A DNA stretch of 64,000 nucleotides from Elioraea tepida (GCF_019203965.1 NZ_CP076448.1:620001-684000); one strand, 5' to 3'. Counted from the first letter of the stretch, positions 27,647-36,902 are shown. The notes: a model not told the origin generated them from the letters alone. Numbers and translations: made by a program.

Positions 27647-29179
27647 TCAGCTCCCCACCGCCTCTTCGGCCTTCGCCCGCGCCGCGCGGAGCTTCCTCTG
27701 GCGCTCGCGGAAGCCTGGCGGGTCGACCGGACGATCGGTGAAGCCGTAGCCTGCACCCTCTGGCGTTCCCACGCCCTCGAAGAAGCCGACCATGCGACGG
27801 AAGCGCTCGCTGCCGCGTGTCTGCGCCGCAACAATCGCGGCGAGCGCCCCTGCCCCCGCCGGTCCGAACAGGGGCCGGGCCGAGACCATGTTGGTGAAGT
27901 AGAGTGCGGGGATGCCGCGCTCCTTCGCCTTCTGCACGAGCGGCGTGGTGCCGACGGCGAGGTCGGGGCGGGCATCGAGCATCGCCGCGACATCCTGCTC
28001 GAGCGAGGCGCGATACTGCACATGCACGCCGCGCGCCTCGAGCCATTCCCGATCCGGGTCGGACCATTCCGTCCGCGGACAGGCCGTGCCGACATAGGGA
28101 ACCTCGGCGCCGGCCTCGACGAGGAGGCGCGCGACCAGGAGCTCCGACCCCTCGTAGCCGGAGACGGTGATCCGCGCGCGGATCGGGTTGGCGGCGAGCG
28201 CAGCCTTGATAGCAGGAAGTGCGCGCGCCTTCGCCGCGTCGAGCGCGGCCGCCTCGATCCCGGCCGCGTCGGCCACCGCTTCGAGCCAGGCGGCGGTGCC
28301 CTCGACGCCGACCGGCGCCGAGCCGACGACCGGCCGCCCCGCCGCACGGAACTCGCGGACAGCAGCGGTGTAGAAGGGGTGGACCGCGGCAGCCACGGCG
28401 CAGTCGAGCGCCGCGTAGAGGTCGCGCCACTCGCGCGCTGGCGTCTGCGGCGCGAGCGCAAGCCCCATCGGCGCGAGCAGCGCCGCCACACCGGGCGGGT
28501 CACCGGGGAAGAGCTCGCCGATCAGAGCGACCGTGCGCGCGCCCTCGACAAGGTTGCGCGGCCGCGCAACCGGGCCGGCCTCGGCTTCGGCGCGCGCATA
28601 GCGCAGCATCGCGCCCGCAAGAACGTCCTTCGCCTCGGCATGCGTCGGCACCCCGAAGCCGGGAACATCGATGCCGATGATCCGCACGCCGTTGATCTCC
28701 TTGGGCAGGAGATCGAGCGGCACGCCGGAGGCCGTCGGCACGCAGAGATTGATTACCACGACCGCGTCGTAGTCCTCCGGCTTCGCCGTCTGGTGCACCG
28801 CCTCGCGGATGTCCTCGAACAGCTTGCCGGTCACGAGCGTCTCGGAGTTGAACGGCACGTAGCCGACGGTGCGGCGCGCGCCGTAGAAGTGGCTCGTGAA
28901 GGTGAGGCCGTAGACGCAGCAGGCACTGCCCGAAAGGATGGTCGCCGTCCGACGCATCCTGAGGCCAACGCGCAGCGACCCGAAGGCGGGGCACATCGAC
29001 TGCGGCTGATCGTGCGGACCCTGCGGATAGTCCTTCTGCAGACGCTCGAGCGCCTCGGATTTGCCGGCGGCGCGCGCCGCCTCGCGCATCGTCTCCCGCC
29101 CACCATGGCAGCCGGCGCCCGATAGGGCTGTCCCGGCCGCGGTCACGTGCTCAGGTTTTGGCGGCGTGACGGCGTTCAT
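27647..29179 (-). CDS. bchY: Chlorophyllide a reductase subunit Y
   Basis: 510 aa, nitrogenase-like alpha subunit of chlorophyllide a reductase. Features are QSMCPAFGSLRVGLRMRRTA, SGSACCVYGLTFTSHFYGAR (cluster Cys ligands), VINLCVPTASGVPLDLLPKE and IIGIDVPGFGVPTHAEAKD. The ATG at 29179 (MNAVTPPKPE) begins one base after the bchX stop, which fixes the start; the frame upstream is not part of the gene. Confidence 0.96.
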   Translation of the reverse strand: MNAVTPPKPEHVTAAGTALSGAGCHGGRETMREAARAAGKSEALERLQKDYPQGPHDQPQSMCPAFGSLRVGLRMRRTATILSGSACCVYGLTFTSHFYGARRTVGYVPFNSETLVTGKLFEDIREAVHQTAKPEDYDAVVVINLCVPTASGVPLDLLPKEINGVRIIGIDVPGFGVPTHAEAKDVLAGAMLRYARAEAEAGPVARPRNLVEGARTVALIGELFPGDPPGVAALLAPMGLALAPQTPAREWRDLYAALDCAVAAAVHPFYTAAVREFRAAGRPVVGSAPVGVEGTAAWLEAVADAAGIEAAALDAAKARALPAIKAALAANPIRARITVSGYEGSELLVARLLVEAGAEVPYVGTACPRTEWSDPDREWLEARGVHVQYRASLEQDVAAMLDARPDLAVGTTPLVQKAKERGIPALYFTNMVSARPLFGPAGAGALAAIVAAQTRGSERFRRMVGFFEGVGTPEGAGYGFTDRPVDPPGFRERQRKLRAARAKAEEAVGS

Positions 29180-29180
29180 C

Positions 29181-30200
29181 TCACGCGCCCTCGTAGACCA
29201 CTTCGAGCGAGGGTTTCGTGACCGTCTCGCCGGCGCACATGTCCTCCATTGTCGCAGGATCAAGCACGACGTCGCGGCCAACCGTCTCGCCCTTGAACAG
29301 GCCGAGCAGAGCGTCCTGGCTCAGCGGGGTCGGCCGGACGGGCGGCGACTCAGCGACCCTTTGCGCGAGCGATTCGAACAGCGGCGCCCAGGGGGAACCT
29401 GGCCTGCCGATGATCTCGTAGGCCGCGCTCTTGCGGCGTATGTCCTCGTGCGCCGGGATGGAGGCGAGGACGGGAACGCCCGCCTTCTCCGCAAAAGCCT
29501 GCGCCTCGCCCGTGCCGTCATCCTTGTTGATGACCATTCCGGCGACGCCGACATTGCCGCCGAGCTTGCGGAAGTACTCGACCGCGGAGCAGACATTGTT
29601 GGCGACGTAGAGCGACTGCAGGTCATTCGAGGCGACGACGATCACCTTCTGGCACATGTCGCGCGCGATCGGCAGGCCGAAACCGCCGCACACGACATCG
29701 CCGAGGAAGTCGAGCAGGACGTAGTCGAAGTCCCAGTTGTGGAAGCCGAGCTTCTCGAGCAGCTCGAAGCCGTGGATGATTCCCCTGCCGCCGCAGCCGC
29801 GCCCGACCTCGGGGCCGCCGAGCTCCATCGCGAACACGCCGTCGCGCTTGAAGCACACGTCGCCGATCGCGACCGCCTCCCCGGCCGCCTTCTTGCGCAA
29901 GGAGGTCTCGATGATGGTGGGGCAGGAGCGGCCGCCGAAGAGCAGCGAGGTCGTGTCGCTCTTCGGGTCGCAGCCGATGAGCAGGACGCGTCTGCCCTGC
30001 TGCGCCATCATGTAGCTGAGATTGGCAAGGGTGAACGACTTGCCGATTCCCCCCTTGCCGTAGATCGCAATGATCTGCGTCTTCTTAGTGGGCGCGGCGG
30101 TCGAGGGCAGGTCCGGCTCGATCGCGGCCTCCGCGCGGAGCGCCGCCGCTTGGCTCAGCTGCGCGGGCGCGACAGGCGTGGCGGGAAGCGCTGCGTTCAT
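29181..30200 (-). CDS. bchX: Chlorophyllide a reductase iron protein subunit X
   Basis: 339 aa, NifH-like ATP-dependent reductase feeding electrons to BchYZ. P-loop [20 protein letters not shown], switch region [20 protein letters not shown], and the [4Fe-4S] ligand Cys residues in [12 protein letters not shown] and [14 protein letters not shown] are all present. A residue stretch of about 40 aa before the P-loop is Ala/Pro-rich, as in other BchX. It overlaps bchC by 4 bp (ATGA). Confidence 0.97.
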   Translation of the reverse strand: MNAALPATPVAPAQLSQAAALRAEAAIEPDLPSTAAPTKKTQIIAIYGKGGIGKSFTLANLSYMMAQQGRRVLLIGCDPKSDTTSLLFGGRSCPTIIETSLRKKAAGEAVAIGDVCFKRDGVFAMELGGPEVGRGCGGRGIIHGFELLEKLGFHNWDFDYVLLDFLGDVVCGGFGLPIARDMCQKVIVVASNDLQSLYVANNVCSAVEYFRKLGGNVGVAGMVINKDDGTGEAQAFAEKAGVPVLASIPAHEDIRRKSAAYEIIGRPGSPWAPLFESLAQRVAESPPVRPTPLSQDALLGLFKGETVGRDVVLDPATMEDMCAGETVTKPSLEVVYEGA

Positions 30201-31138
30201 GCACAAGCCCTCCAGTCGAGCACCATCTTCAAGCAGGCCGGGTCGCCGAACGCGGTGCGGTAGGCCTCGGCGGCGGCGGTCGCCGGCTGGTGGTGGGTGA
30301 TCAGCCCATCGAGCGAGAGCCTGCCCGCCTCGATCAGCGCCACCACCGCGTCGAGATCGGCCTCGCGCCACTCCGCAGCGATCCGCAGCCGCGCCTCGCG
30401 CATGAAGGCGGGGGGAAAGGCGAAGGAGAGACGGTCGGCATAGAAGCCGGCGAGGACGATCTCGCCGCCAGGGGCGAGCCGCGCGACCAGCGCATCGAGG
30501 ATGGTCGCATCGCCGCTGACATCATGGATCGCCGTATAGTCGCGACGCTCGTCGTTGATCGGGTCGATGACGGAATAGCCTTTCGCCCCGCTCGCACGGG
30601 CGGGGTTGGTTTCCCACACGGTCGGCGGTGCGCCGCCTAAGGCAAGGACGAGGCGCGCGATCAAACGCCCGAGCACACCATGGCCGACGATGAGATCGGG
30701 CAGGGCCGCTCCGGGTGCGGCAACGGCATGGTGCGCGGTGGCAGCAAGAGCGAGCAGCACGCCGCGCTCGCCCATCGCTTCGCCAATCGGCCTTGCTTTG
30801 GCTCCGGGGACGACGAGACGCGAGGCGGCCCCGCCGAACAGCCCCCGCACCTCACCGAAGCAGCGGGCGCCGGGGACGAACACGCGGGCGCCGACGGGGC
30901 GGTCGGCGCGCGGACCGGCAGCGACGATCCGGCCCACCGATTCGTAGCCGGGCACGAGCGGGTAGCCCATGCCGGGGAAGGGCGGCATGCGGCCCGTGTA
31001 GAGCAGTCGCTCCGTCCCGGTGCTGATGCCGCTCCACTCGACCTCGACGACGACATCCGCCTCGCCCGGCTCGGCGAGCGGCAGCCGGCTCAGGGCCAGC
31101 GTTTCCGGCGCTTTCAATAGGACAGCGAGTGCGTCCAT
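30197..31138 (-). CDS. bchC: 3-hydroxyethyl bacteriochlorophyllide a dehydrogenase
   Basis: 313 aa, zinc-type alcohol dehydrogenase-like oxidoreductase converting the C3 hydroxyethyl group of bacteriochlorophyllide to acetyl. It contains [58 protein letters not shown] and [20 protein letters not shown] (nucleotide-binding). It is the first gene of the bchCXYZ-pufBALMC superoperon, with a paired PpsR-type operator 77-120 bp upstream. Confidence 0.95.
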   Translation of the reverse strand: MDALAVLLKAPETLALSRLPLAEPGEADVVVEVEWSGISTGTERLLYTGRMPPFPGMGYPLVPGYESVGRIVAAGPRADRPVGARVFVPGARCFGEVRGLFGGAASRLVVPGAKARPIGEAMGERGVLLALAATAHHAVAAPGAALPDLIVGHGVLGRLIARLVLALGGAPPTVWETNPARASGAKGYSVIDPINDERRDYTAIHDVSGDATILDALVARLAPGGEIVLAGFYADRLSFAFPPAFMREARLRIAAEWREADLDAVVALIEAGRLSLDGLITHHQPATAAAEAYRTAFGDPACLKMVLDWRACA

Positions 31139-31214
31139 GAACCGCCTCTCCCGATTCGGCCGGCGCCGGGGGCTCGCTCCTCCGTCGCATCGGTCCGCCC
31201 GACCGACCATTCAG

Positions 31215-31258
31215 TGTCAGTCTAGCTTGACGCTTTTTCTGGTCAAGCAAGATTGACA
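31215..31258 (-). promoter_or_regulatory. Paired PpsR/CrtJ operator and promoter of bchC
   Basis: TGTCAGTCTAGCTTGACG (31215-31232) and GGTCAAGCAAGATTGACA (31241-31258) each differ by one base from TGT-N12-ACA and are 8 bp apart. On the minus strand a plausible sigma-70 promoter, TTGACC-N16-TAGACT, is embedded, so bound repressor would cover both -35 and -10. This matches the known R. capsulatus bchC layout. The elements fall between the crtF stop and bchC start. Confidence 0.85.
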
Positions 31259-31263
31259 GTCGC

Positions 31264-32436
31264 TCACGACCGATTGCCCGCACGCGCAGTCAGAAGCCCC
31301 GTCAGCAACGGCGTGTCGGTGCGATGCTGACGCACGTCGCGGAAGCCGGCGCGCGCGAGGAGTTCCGAGAGCCGCGCCACGCTGCGCGCCTGGCCACGCC
31401 CCATCGCTAAGAGGTAGAAGCCGAAATACGCGGCGCCGATCGGCTCCGCGCCCGGGGTGTCGGCAAGCGGCTCGGCGACGAGAAGCGTCCCGCCGGGAGG
31501 GAGGGCGCGCCGCACCGCGGCAAGAATGCGCCCGACCCGCTCGTCGTCATGGTCATGCAGGACGCGGACGAGCGAGACGATGTCGGCGCCCTCGGGGAGC
31601 GGATCGGTCAGGAAATCCCCGCCGATGCAGCGCGAGCGGCCAGCGAGCCCCGCACCGGCGAGCCGCGCTTCGGCACGGGACGCGACGGCGGGAAGGTCGA
31701 ACAGGAGCAGCGACAGGTGGCCGTGGCGCCGCCCGACGGCGGCAAGGAAACTTCCGTCGCCGCCGCCGACATCGAGCAGGCAGCGGTGCCCGGAGAAGTC
31801 GTAGGCCCCAAGCACCTCAGTAGAGACGAGCGGCTGTGTGGCCGCCATCAGCGCGGTGTAGGGGGCGACCTCGGCGTCCCCGAGCCCGGCGTGGCTCCCC
31901 TCGGCGGCATAGGGCCAGTAGCGGGCGAGCGCCCGCTCTGTCACCTCGCCGCGCAGGAGCGACACCGGGTCGGCGAGGTCGCGATAGACGAGGGCGTGAT
32001 GCTCGACCATCGCCGCGAGCCCGGCATTGCCGACCATGGCCGCCCCGAGCGGGCCGAGCGTGACCCTGCCATCCGCCGTCCGACGCAGGAGCCGAAGCGA
32101 CACGGCCGCCTCGATGAGCCGCGTGGCGGACGCGACAGAGAGGCCCATCCGCGCCGCGATTGCCGGGTCGGCAAGCGGCTGCTTGGCGACAAGATCGAAC
32201 AGACCAAGCCGAACGCAGGCGAGCAGAACCTGCGAGTAGACGAACCCGGCGCAGAGGTCGAACAGCGCCCGCGCCTCGCGCCTAGCACGCCAGCGTGTGA
32301 GGGGGAACCGGGCGGCCCAGGCGCGGAAGCGCGGGTCGGCGATCCGGCTGTCGCGCCAGGCAAGCACCCGGTCGACCACGGACCGCAGAGCCCCGGGCGA
32401 TGCGCGCGCCTCCGCCTTGCCGTCGACCGCCGCCAT
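31264..32436 (-). CDS. crtF: Demethylspheroidene O-methyltransferase
   Basis: 390 aa, SAM-dependent methyltransferase that methylates the tertiary hydroxyl of carotenoid end groups in the spheroidene/spirilloxanthin pathway. The N-terminal dimerisation/winged-helix part (YSQVLLACVRLGLFDLVAKQ, MGLSVASATRLIEAAVSL) is followed by the SAM site CLLDVGGGDGSFLAAVGRRH, GGDFLTDPLPEGADIVSLVR and LHDHDDERVGRIL with the catalytic His. The stop lies only 5 bp from the bchC operator. It is 3 bp after crtE, so crtE-crtF form an operon. Confidence 0.93.
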   Translation of the reverse strand: MAAVDGKAEARASPGALRSVVDRVLAWRDSRIADPRFRAWAARFPLTRWRARREARALFDLCAGFVYSQVLLACVRLGLFDLVAKQPLADPAIAARMGLSVASATRLIEAAVSLRLLRRTADGRVTLGPLGAAMVGNAGLAAMVEHHALVYRDLADPVSLLRGEVTERALARYWPYAAEGSHAGLGDAEVAPYTALMAATQPLVSTEVLGAYDFSGHRCLLDVGGGDGSFLAAVGRRHGHLSLLLFDLPAVASRAEARLAGAGLAGRSRCIGGDFLTDPLPEGADIVSLVRVLHDHDDERVGRILAAVRRALPPGGTLLVAEPLADTPGAEPIGAAYFGFYLLAMGRGQARSVARLSELLARAGFRDVRQHRTDTPLLTGLLTARAGNRS

Positions 32437-32439
32437 GGC

Positions 32440-33309
32440 TCAGGCGGTGGTGAGCGCGAGCTTCTCCGGCAGAAGGCGCCGGGCCTCGCTGCGGATCAGG
32501 GCCTTGAGCTGCGCCGCCCCGTCGCAGGCCGGCACGGCCGCCACGGCCTCCTCCGTCAGAGCCTCGAGCCGGCGCACCGCCCCCGCAAGGCCGAGGCTGC
32601 GCACGGCCGAGGGACGGTCATGCGCGACATCCTGGCCGCAGGTCTTGCCGCTCTCGCGTTCCTCGCAGACGGCATCGGCCAGATCGTCGGCGACCTGGTA
32701 GGCCTCGCCGAGGCGCTCGCCGAAGAGCCGCCAGGGATCGGCCGGCGCTCCGGCCGCGAGCGCCCCGGCCATGGCGGCGGCGGCGAACAGGGCCCCGGTC
32801 TTCTGTCGCTGATACGCTGCGAGATCGACCTCCGCCTCGCATTCCCACGCCTGCCCCGCGACGATTCCGAACGGCACCCCCACGCCATCGCCGAGCGCGA
32901 CCAGGATGGCGGCAGCGCGTGCAGGCGAAAGCGGCGCCGCGCGCGCGACCGTCTGGAAGGCGAGCACGATCAGCGCATCGCCGGCGAGAACGGCGAGCGG
33001 TTCGCCGAAGGCTCGGTGAAGCGCGGGCTTGCCGCGGCGCAGGGCGGCATCGTCGAAGCACGGCAGGTCGTCGTGCACCAGCGAGGCACAGTGAAGAAGC
33101 TCGATCGCGGCCGCCGCGGCGTCGGAAAGCTCGGGGAGGTCGTCGCCGCAGGCGGAGGCAACGGCAAGGCAGAGCCTCGGGCGGACGCGGGCGCCGCGCG
33201 GAAAGACGGCGTAGCGCATGGCTTCGCCGAGCCGTGGCGGCGCCCCTGGGCGTTCGGTCAGGGCGAGAGATCCGGCGAGAGCGCGTTCGATCCGCGTGAT
33301 GGCATCCAT
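32440..33309 (-). CDS. crtE: Geranylgeranyl diphosphate synthase
   Basis: 289 aa, all-trans polyprenyl synthase making C20-PP for carotenoids and the bacteriochlorophyll tail. The first Asp-rich motif is VHDDLPCFDDAALRRGKP, preceded by the chain-length region IELLHCASL. The second is YQVADDLADAVCEE. Both are intact. The ATG at 33309 lies 39 bp from the nearest PpsR-type half-palindrome. It is divergent from crtD. Confidence 0.95.
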   Translation of the reverse strand: MDAITRIERALAGSLALTERPGAPPRLGEAMRYAVFPRGARVRPRLCLAVASACGDDLPELSDAAAAAIELLHCASLVHDDLPCFDDAALRRGKPALHRAFGEPLAVLAGDALIVLAFQTVARAAPLSPARAAAILVALGDGVGVPFGIVAGQAWECEAEVDLAAYQRQKTGALFAAAAMAGALAAGAPADPWRLFGERLGEAYQVADDLADAVCEERESGKTCGQDVAHDRPSAVRSLGLAGAVRRLEALTEEAVAAVPACDGAAQLKALIRSEARRLLPEKLALTTA

Positions 33310-33347
33310 GAAAGGTACCTCCCGCAGGGAAGGACGTTTGGCCGATG

Positions 33348-33391
33348 CGTCAAGCGCCCTTGTCGCGCTACACTGTCAGTCTGACTTGACA
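33348..33391. promoter_or_regulatory. PpsR/CrtJ operator pair in the crtE-crtD divergent promoter
   Basis: A perfect palindrome TGTCAGTCTGACTTGACA (33374-33391) lies 8 bp from a degenerate one, CGTCAAGCGCCCTTGTCG (33348-33365; GTCAAG/CTTGTC arms). The 132-bp gap between the crtE and crtD start codons would let one repressor complex control both directions (crtEF leftward, crtDC rightward). Confidence 0.8.
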
Positions 33392-33441
33392 GTCGCGTCA
33401 ATCACTTTTTCCGGAACGGTCTCGAGAAGGAACGGAGGCGG

Positions 33442-34986
33442 ATGCGAGAGAGCCACGTGGTGGTCATCGGGGCTGGAGCCGGCGGGCTCGCCGCCGCGCT
33501 CGATCTCGCCGCGCGGGGCGTTGCCGTCACCGTCTGCGAACGCGCCGCCGCGCCGGGCGGGAAGATGCGCGCGGTCGAGGTCGCGGGGCGGGCGATCGAT
33601 TCCGGGCCGACCGTTCTGACGATGCGCTGGGTGCTCGAGCAGCTCTTCGCCGATGCCGGGCTTGCCCTCGAGGATTATGTCCAGACGCGTCGCCTCGACG
33701 TGCTCGCCCGCCATCACTGGCAGGATGGCTCGGTGCTCGACCTGTTCGCCGACCGCGAGGCGAGCGCCGAGGCGATTGGCGCCTTCGCTGGGCCTGCCGA
33801 GGCGCGCGGCTACCGCGCGTTCATCGCCCGCGCGGGCCGGATCTTCCGCACGCTCGAGGCGAGTTTCATGCAGGCCGAGCGCCCGTCCCCGCTCGGTCTC
33901 GCCTGGCGCGCGGGCCTGCGCGGCCTGCCGGCGCTCGCCCGCGTCGCCCCCTTCGCCACCCTCTGGTCGGAGCTCGGGCGGCACTTCAAAGACGCGCGGC
34001 TGCGCCAGCTCTTCGGGCGCTATGCGACCTATTGCGGCGCCTCCCCCTTCGCCGCGCCGGCGACGCTGATGCTGATCGCGCATGCCGAGCAGGAGGGGGT
34101 GTGGATCGTCGAGGGCGGCATGCATCGTCTCGCCCGCGCGTTTGCGGAGGCCGCTGCACGGCGCGGGGCGGTGTTCCGGTATCGTGCCGAGGTCGCCGCC
34201 GTGCTCGCGGAGACCGGCCGCGCGCACGGCGTCCGGCTTGCGACCGGGGAGGAGATCGAGGCCGATGCGGTGATCGCCACGGCCGACCATGCGGCGCTGC
34301 GCACCGGCCTGTTCGGGCCCGCGGCCGCCGCGGCCACCGCCGGGTCCGCGCCGCCACGTTCCCTCTCCGCCGTCACCTGGAGCCTCGCGGCACGCGCCTC
34401 GGGCTTCCCACTGCTCCGCCACAACGTGTTCTTCTCGCGCGACTATCCGGAGGAGTTCGAAACGATCCTCGGCCGCCGGCGCCTGCCCGACGACCCCACG
34501 GTCTATCTCTGCGCCCAGGACCGCGGCGACCCCAACGACGCGGAGCCCGAGGGCACCGAGCGCCTGTTCTGCCTCGTCAACGCGCCGGCGGATGGCGACA
34601 CGCGCCCCCCGACGGCCTCGGAGATCGCACGATGCGAAGAGAGACTGTTCGATCGGCTGCGCCAAGCGGGCCTGACCTTGAGCGAGCGCCAGGCGGTGGT
34701 GACGGGGCCGGAGCAGTTCGCGGCCCTGTTCCCGGCGACCGGGGGAGCGCTCTATGGCCGGGCGCTGCACGGCTGGTCGGCCGCGTTCCGGCGGCCGGGA
34801 GCACGGACGCGCCTGCCGGGCCTTCTGCTTGCGGGGGGGAGCGTTCATCCGGGAGCCGGGGTGCCGATGGCGATCCTCTCGGGCCGCCTTGCAGCGGCAG
34901 CGGCGGTGGAACATCTCAGCCGTCGCTCCGTTTCGATACGCCGGTTCGCCCCGGCGGCTATCTCTGGTGGTATCTCGACGGCTTGA
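33442..34986 (+). CDS. crtD: Hydroxyneurosporene/methoxyneurosporene dehydrogenase
   Basis: 514 aa, FAD-dependent carotenoid 3,4-desaturase of the CrtI/CrtD family. The dinucleotide motif VVVIGAGAGGLAAALDLA is followed by GVAVTVCERAAAPGGKM, then DSGPTVLTMRWVLEQLF and GRYATYCGASPFAAPATL, all CrtD-like. The FAD-binding C-terminal motif is LLLAGGSVHPGAGVPMAILS. The last 25-30 residues (HLSRRSVSIRRFAPAAISGG) overlap the start of crtC in another frame and are probably not conserved. The promoter region is shared with crtE. Confidence 0.93.
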   Translation: MRESHVVVIGAGAGGLAAALDLAARGVAVTVCERAAAPGGKMRAVEVAGRAIDSGPTVLTMRWVLEQLFADAGLALEDYVQTRRLDVLARHHWQDGSVLDLFADREASAEAIGAFAGPAEARGYRAFIARAGRIFRTLEASFMQAERPSPLGLAWRAGLRGLPALARVAPFATLWSELGRHFKDARLRQLFGRYATYCGASPFAAPATLMLIAHAEQEGVWIVEGGMHRLARAFAEAAARRGAVFRYRAEVAAVLAETGRAHGVRLATGEEIEADAVIATADHAALRTGLFGPAAAAATAGSAPPRSLSAVTWSLAARASGFPLLRHNVFFSRDYPEEFETILGRRRLPDDPTVYLCAQDRGDPNDAEPEGTERLFCLVNAPADGDTRPPTASEIARCEERLFDRLRQAGLTLSERQAVVTGPEQFAALFPATGGALYGRALHGWSAAFRRPGARTRLPGLLLAGGSVHPGAGVPMAILSGRLAAAAAVEHLSRRSVSIRRFAPAAISGGISTA

Positions 34987-35942
34987 GCGACGACGGGCGC
35001 CACGGCTTCACTGTCATCGCCTTCGTCGGTTCGGTGTTCTCTCCGTACTACGCTCTCGCGCGGGCACGCGGCGGCGGCGTGGCGGAGCCGGAGAACCATG
35101 TCGCGGTCAACATCGCTCTCTACGGGCCGAGGCGCCGCTGGGCGATGACCGAACGGGGAGCGTGGTCGCTCCAGCGGAGCGTCGATCGTTTCGTTGTTGG
35201 ACCAAGCGAGCTCGCCTGGGACGGCACCGCGCTCACGGTTGTCTTCGCCGAGCGTTCCGCTCCCCTGCCCTTCCGGCTCCGCGGAACGATCAGGCTCCTG
35301 CCCGCCGCTTTCGGCGCCGAGGCCTTTCCTCTCGATGCCAGGGGGCTGCACCGCTGGGCGCCGCTCGCCCCGGCTGCACGGGTCGAGGTCGCGCTCACGG
35401 AGCCCGCTCTCTCCTGGTCCGGGCATGGCTATCTCGACAGCAACATGGGCGACGAGCCGCTCGAGCGCGGCTTCGCACGGTGGACCTGGACGCGCGCCCA
35501 CGCCGGCGGCGAGGCGGTGATCCTCTACGACGCCACGCGACGCGACGGATCACGCCTTGCGCTCGCGCTTCGCCCACGCGGCGACGGCACGTTGGAGCGT
35601 CTTCCGCTGCCCGAGGTGTTCGGCCTGCCGAGGACGCCGATCTGGCGTATCCGTCGGTCCGCCCATGGCCAGGGGGAGGGCCCGCGCGTGATCGACACCC
35701 TCGAGGACACGCCGTTCTACGCCCGGTCGACGATCCGCACGCGCCTGTTCGGCCGCGTGGCAACGGCGGTTCATGAGAGCCTCGATCTCGACCGCTTCGC
35801 TCGCCTTTGGGTCAAGGCGCTTTTGCCGTTCCGGATGCCGCGTCGGGCCTCACGCGAACCGGTCAGCGCCCGCTCTTCTCCTGCCGCTCCGGCGCCTCTT
35901 GCGTCTCGCGCGCCTCGCGGATCTCGCGCTTCGTCCGATTGA
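34911..35942 (+). CDS. crtC: Hydroxyneurosporene synthase (carotenoid 1,2-hydratase)
   Basis: About 340 aa, adds water across the C1-C2 double bond of acyclic carotenoids. Conserved sequence begins LRFDTPVRPGGYLWWYLDGL and continues SDDGRHGFTVIAFVGSVFSP, then GTIRLLPAAFGAE, WSGHGYLDSNMGDEPLE, FARWTWTRAHAGGEAVILYD. No ATG, GTG or TTG exists in this frame between the crtD-coding DNA upstream and the conserved start at about 34926, so my left coordinate is approximate. Either initiation is non-canonical/coupled to crtD, or a base was lost near the crtD-crtC junction. The 3' end (residues rich in Ala/Ser/Arg) overlaps a small antisense membrane-protein gene. Confidence 0.85.
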   Translation, partial: TSQPSLRFDTPVRPGGYLWWYLDGLSDDGRHGFTVIAFVGSVFSPYYALARARGGGVAEPENHVAVNIALYGPRRRWAMTERGAWSLQRSVDRFVVGPSELAWDGTALTVVFAERSAPLPFRLRGTIRLLPAAFGAEAFPLDARGLHRWAPLAPAARVEVALTEPALSWSGHGYLDSNMGDEPLERGFARWTWTRAHAGGEAVILYDATRRDGSRLALALRPRGDGTLERLPLPEVFGLPRTPIWRIRRSAHGQGEGPRVIDTLEDTPFYARSTIRTRLFGRVATAVHESLDLDRFARLWVKALLPFRMPRRASREPVSARSSPAAPAPLASRAPRGSRASSD

Positions 35943-36018
35943 GCTCCCACAGCAGTAGGCCGAGCGGGATCAGAAGCATGATCACCCACTCGTAGCGCGC
36001 TAGTTCGGCAAGGGTCAT
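35863..36018 (-). CDS. Small single-span membrane protein (51 aa) in the photosynthesis cluster
   Basis: Start ATG at 36018, stop at 35863: MTLAELARYEWVIMLLIPLG, LLLWELNRTKREIREARETQ, then EAPERQEKSGR. One clear hydrophobic helix (about residues 11-24) is followed by a charged, helix-forming cytoplasmic tail of about 25 residues. Amino-acid order is very protein-like. It overlaps the last 80 bp of crtC on the opposite strand, where the crtC product is low-complexity, so the crtC tail may be an incidental read of this gene. It is downstream of bchJ in the same direction but 250 bp away. No family is recognised. Confidence 0.6.
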   Translation of the reverse strand: MTLAELARYEWVIMLLIPLGLLLWELNRTKREIREARETQEAPERQEKSGR

Positions 36019-36178
36019 GGCCGGATCTCGCCACAGGCGCTGCCGGTGGTGCGACCGAAGCGGCCCACCCGGCGCGGACGTCCGCGATGTGGTTCTCTCG
36101 GCAGGATGGACAAGACTGCGCCGAGCCTGCCTCTGCCCGCCCGGTTGCGCCTTAGCGGGCGGACGGCAACCGAAGGCT

Positions 36179-36210
36179 AGAGCGGTTTCCAGATGAGTGG
36201 AAACCGCTCT
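36179..36210. repeat. Palindrome AGAGCGGTTTCC / GGAAACCGCTCT
   Basis: A perfect 12-bp inverted repeat (36179-36190 and 36199-36210) around an 8-base spacer, in the gene-free gap 36019-36269 between the small membrane gene and bchJ. It resembles short interspersed palindromic elements of alphaproteobacterial genomes. Together with the next palindrome it makes up most of the recognisable structure of this gap. Confidence 0.75.
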
Positions 36211-36235
36211 GGCCTTATCTTGCGAGCATCTTCAT

Positions 36236-36261
36236 GCATACGGCTGTTTCCAGCCGTATGC
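36236..36261. repeat. Palindrome GCATACGGCTG / CAGCCGTATGC
   Basis: A perfect 11-bp inverted repeat with a TTTC loop (36247-36250), 25 bp from the preceding palindrome and ending 9 bp before the bchJ stop. On the minus strand it is the first structure downstream of bchJ and may end or stabilise the bchEJ transcript. No T-run follows. Confidence 0.7.
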
Positions 36262-36269
36262 GATCTGCT

Positions 36270-36902
36270 CTAGCGCCAGGAGAGGGCGAAGGCGCACGCC
36301 CCTGTCGCCTCGGTGGCGCGCCGCAGTGCCGCCACCGAGGTGTTCGGATGCACAAGCGCACGGAACAGCGCCTGGAAGGTCGCGGCGTAATAGGCGGCCA
36401 CACACGCTGCGGCAGGGCCTGCAGCGCGCAGCGGCCCGCCCGTGATGGTCACGACAACCCTCTCCCCCTGCTCCACCGCGAAGCTGCCGCTGCCGCAAAA
36501 GGTCCAGGCGTGGCGGGCGATCGCGCGCAACAGAAGCCGCGCCGAGGGCGCCGCGGGCAGAAGCCGCAGCAGCACCCGAACAGGAGCCGGGATGCGCTTC
36601 GCGAGAAGATAGTCCGCGGTCCGACGCCCCGCAGCGGCGGCGACCGCCCGCGCCTCGGGCTCGCCGAGCTCGGCGAGCAAGGCCCGGTGAAGAGCCGCAA
36701 CATCCGCCTCCGGCACCATCGCTGCCGGCGGATGGTCGAGCCAGCCCGACAGCCCGGCGCGGGCGAACACGCCGCGCGCGAGGTCGGGGCCGTGACGCTC
36801 CGCCAGCGCCTCGGCGACGCGATTGACGGCGTCCGGCCCGACGCGCGGGCATGCCCTCTCCTCGACGACAGCAAGAACGCCGATCGCGCCAGCCTCAGCC
36901 AT
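36270..36902 (-). CDS. bchJ: BchJ, V4R-domain bacteriochlorophyll biosynthesis protein
   Basis: 210 aa. Residues about 120-205 form the V4R (4-vinyl reductase) domain: [34 protein letters not shown] and [20 protein letters not shown]. The N-terminal half ([40 protein letters not shown]) is also BchJ-like. BchJ was once taken for the 8-vinyl reductase but is now thought to be an accessory/binding factor. Its start overlaps the 3' end of bchE by 8 bp, indicating coupling. Confidence 0.88.
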   Translation of the reverse strand: MAEAGAIGVLAVVEERACPRVGPDAVNRVAEALAERHGPDLARGVFARAGLSGWLDHPPAAMVPEADVAALHRALLAELGEPEARAVAAAAGRRTADYLLAKRIPAPVRVLLRLLPAAPSARLLLRAIARHAWTFCGSGSFAVEQGERVVVTITGGPLRAAGPAAACVAAYYAATFQALFRALVHPNTSVAALRRATEATGACAFALSWR

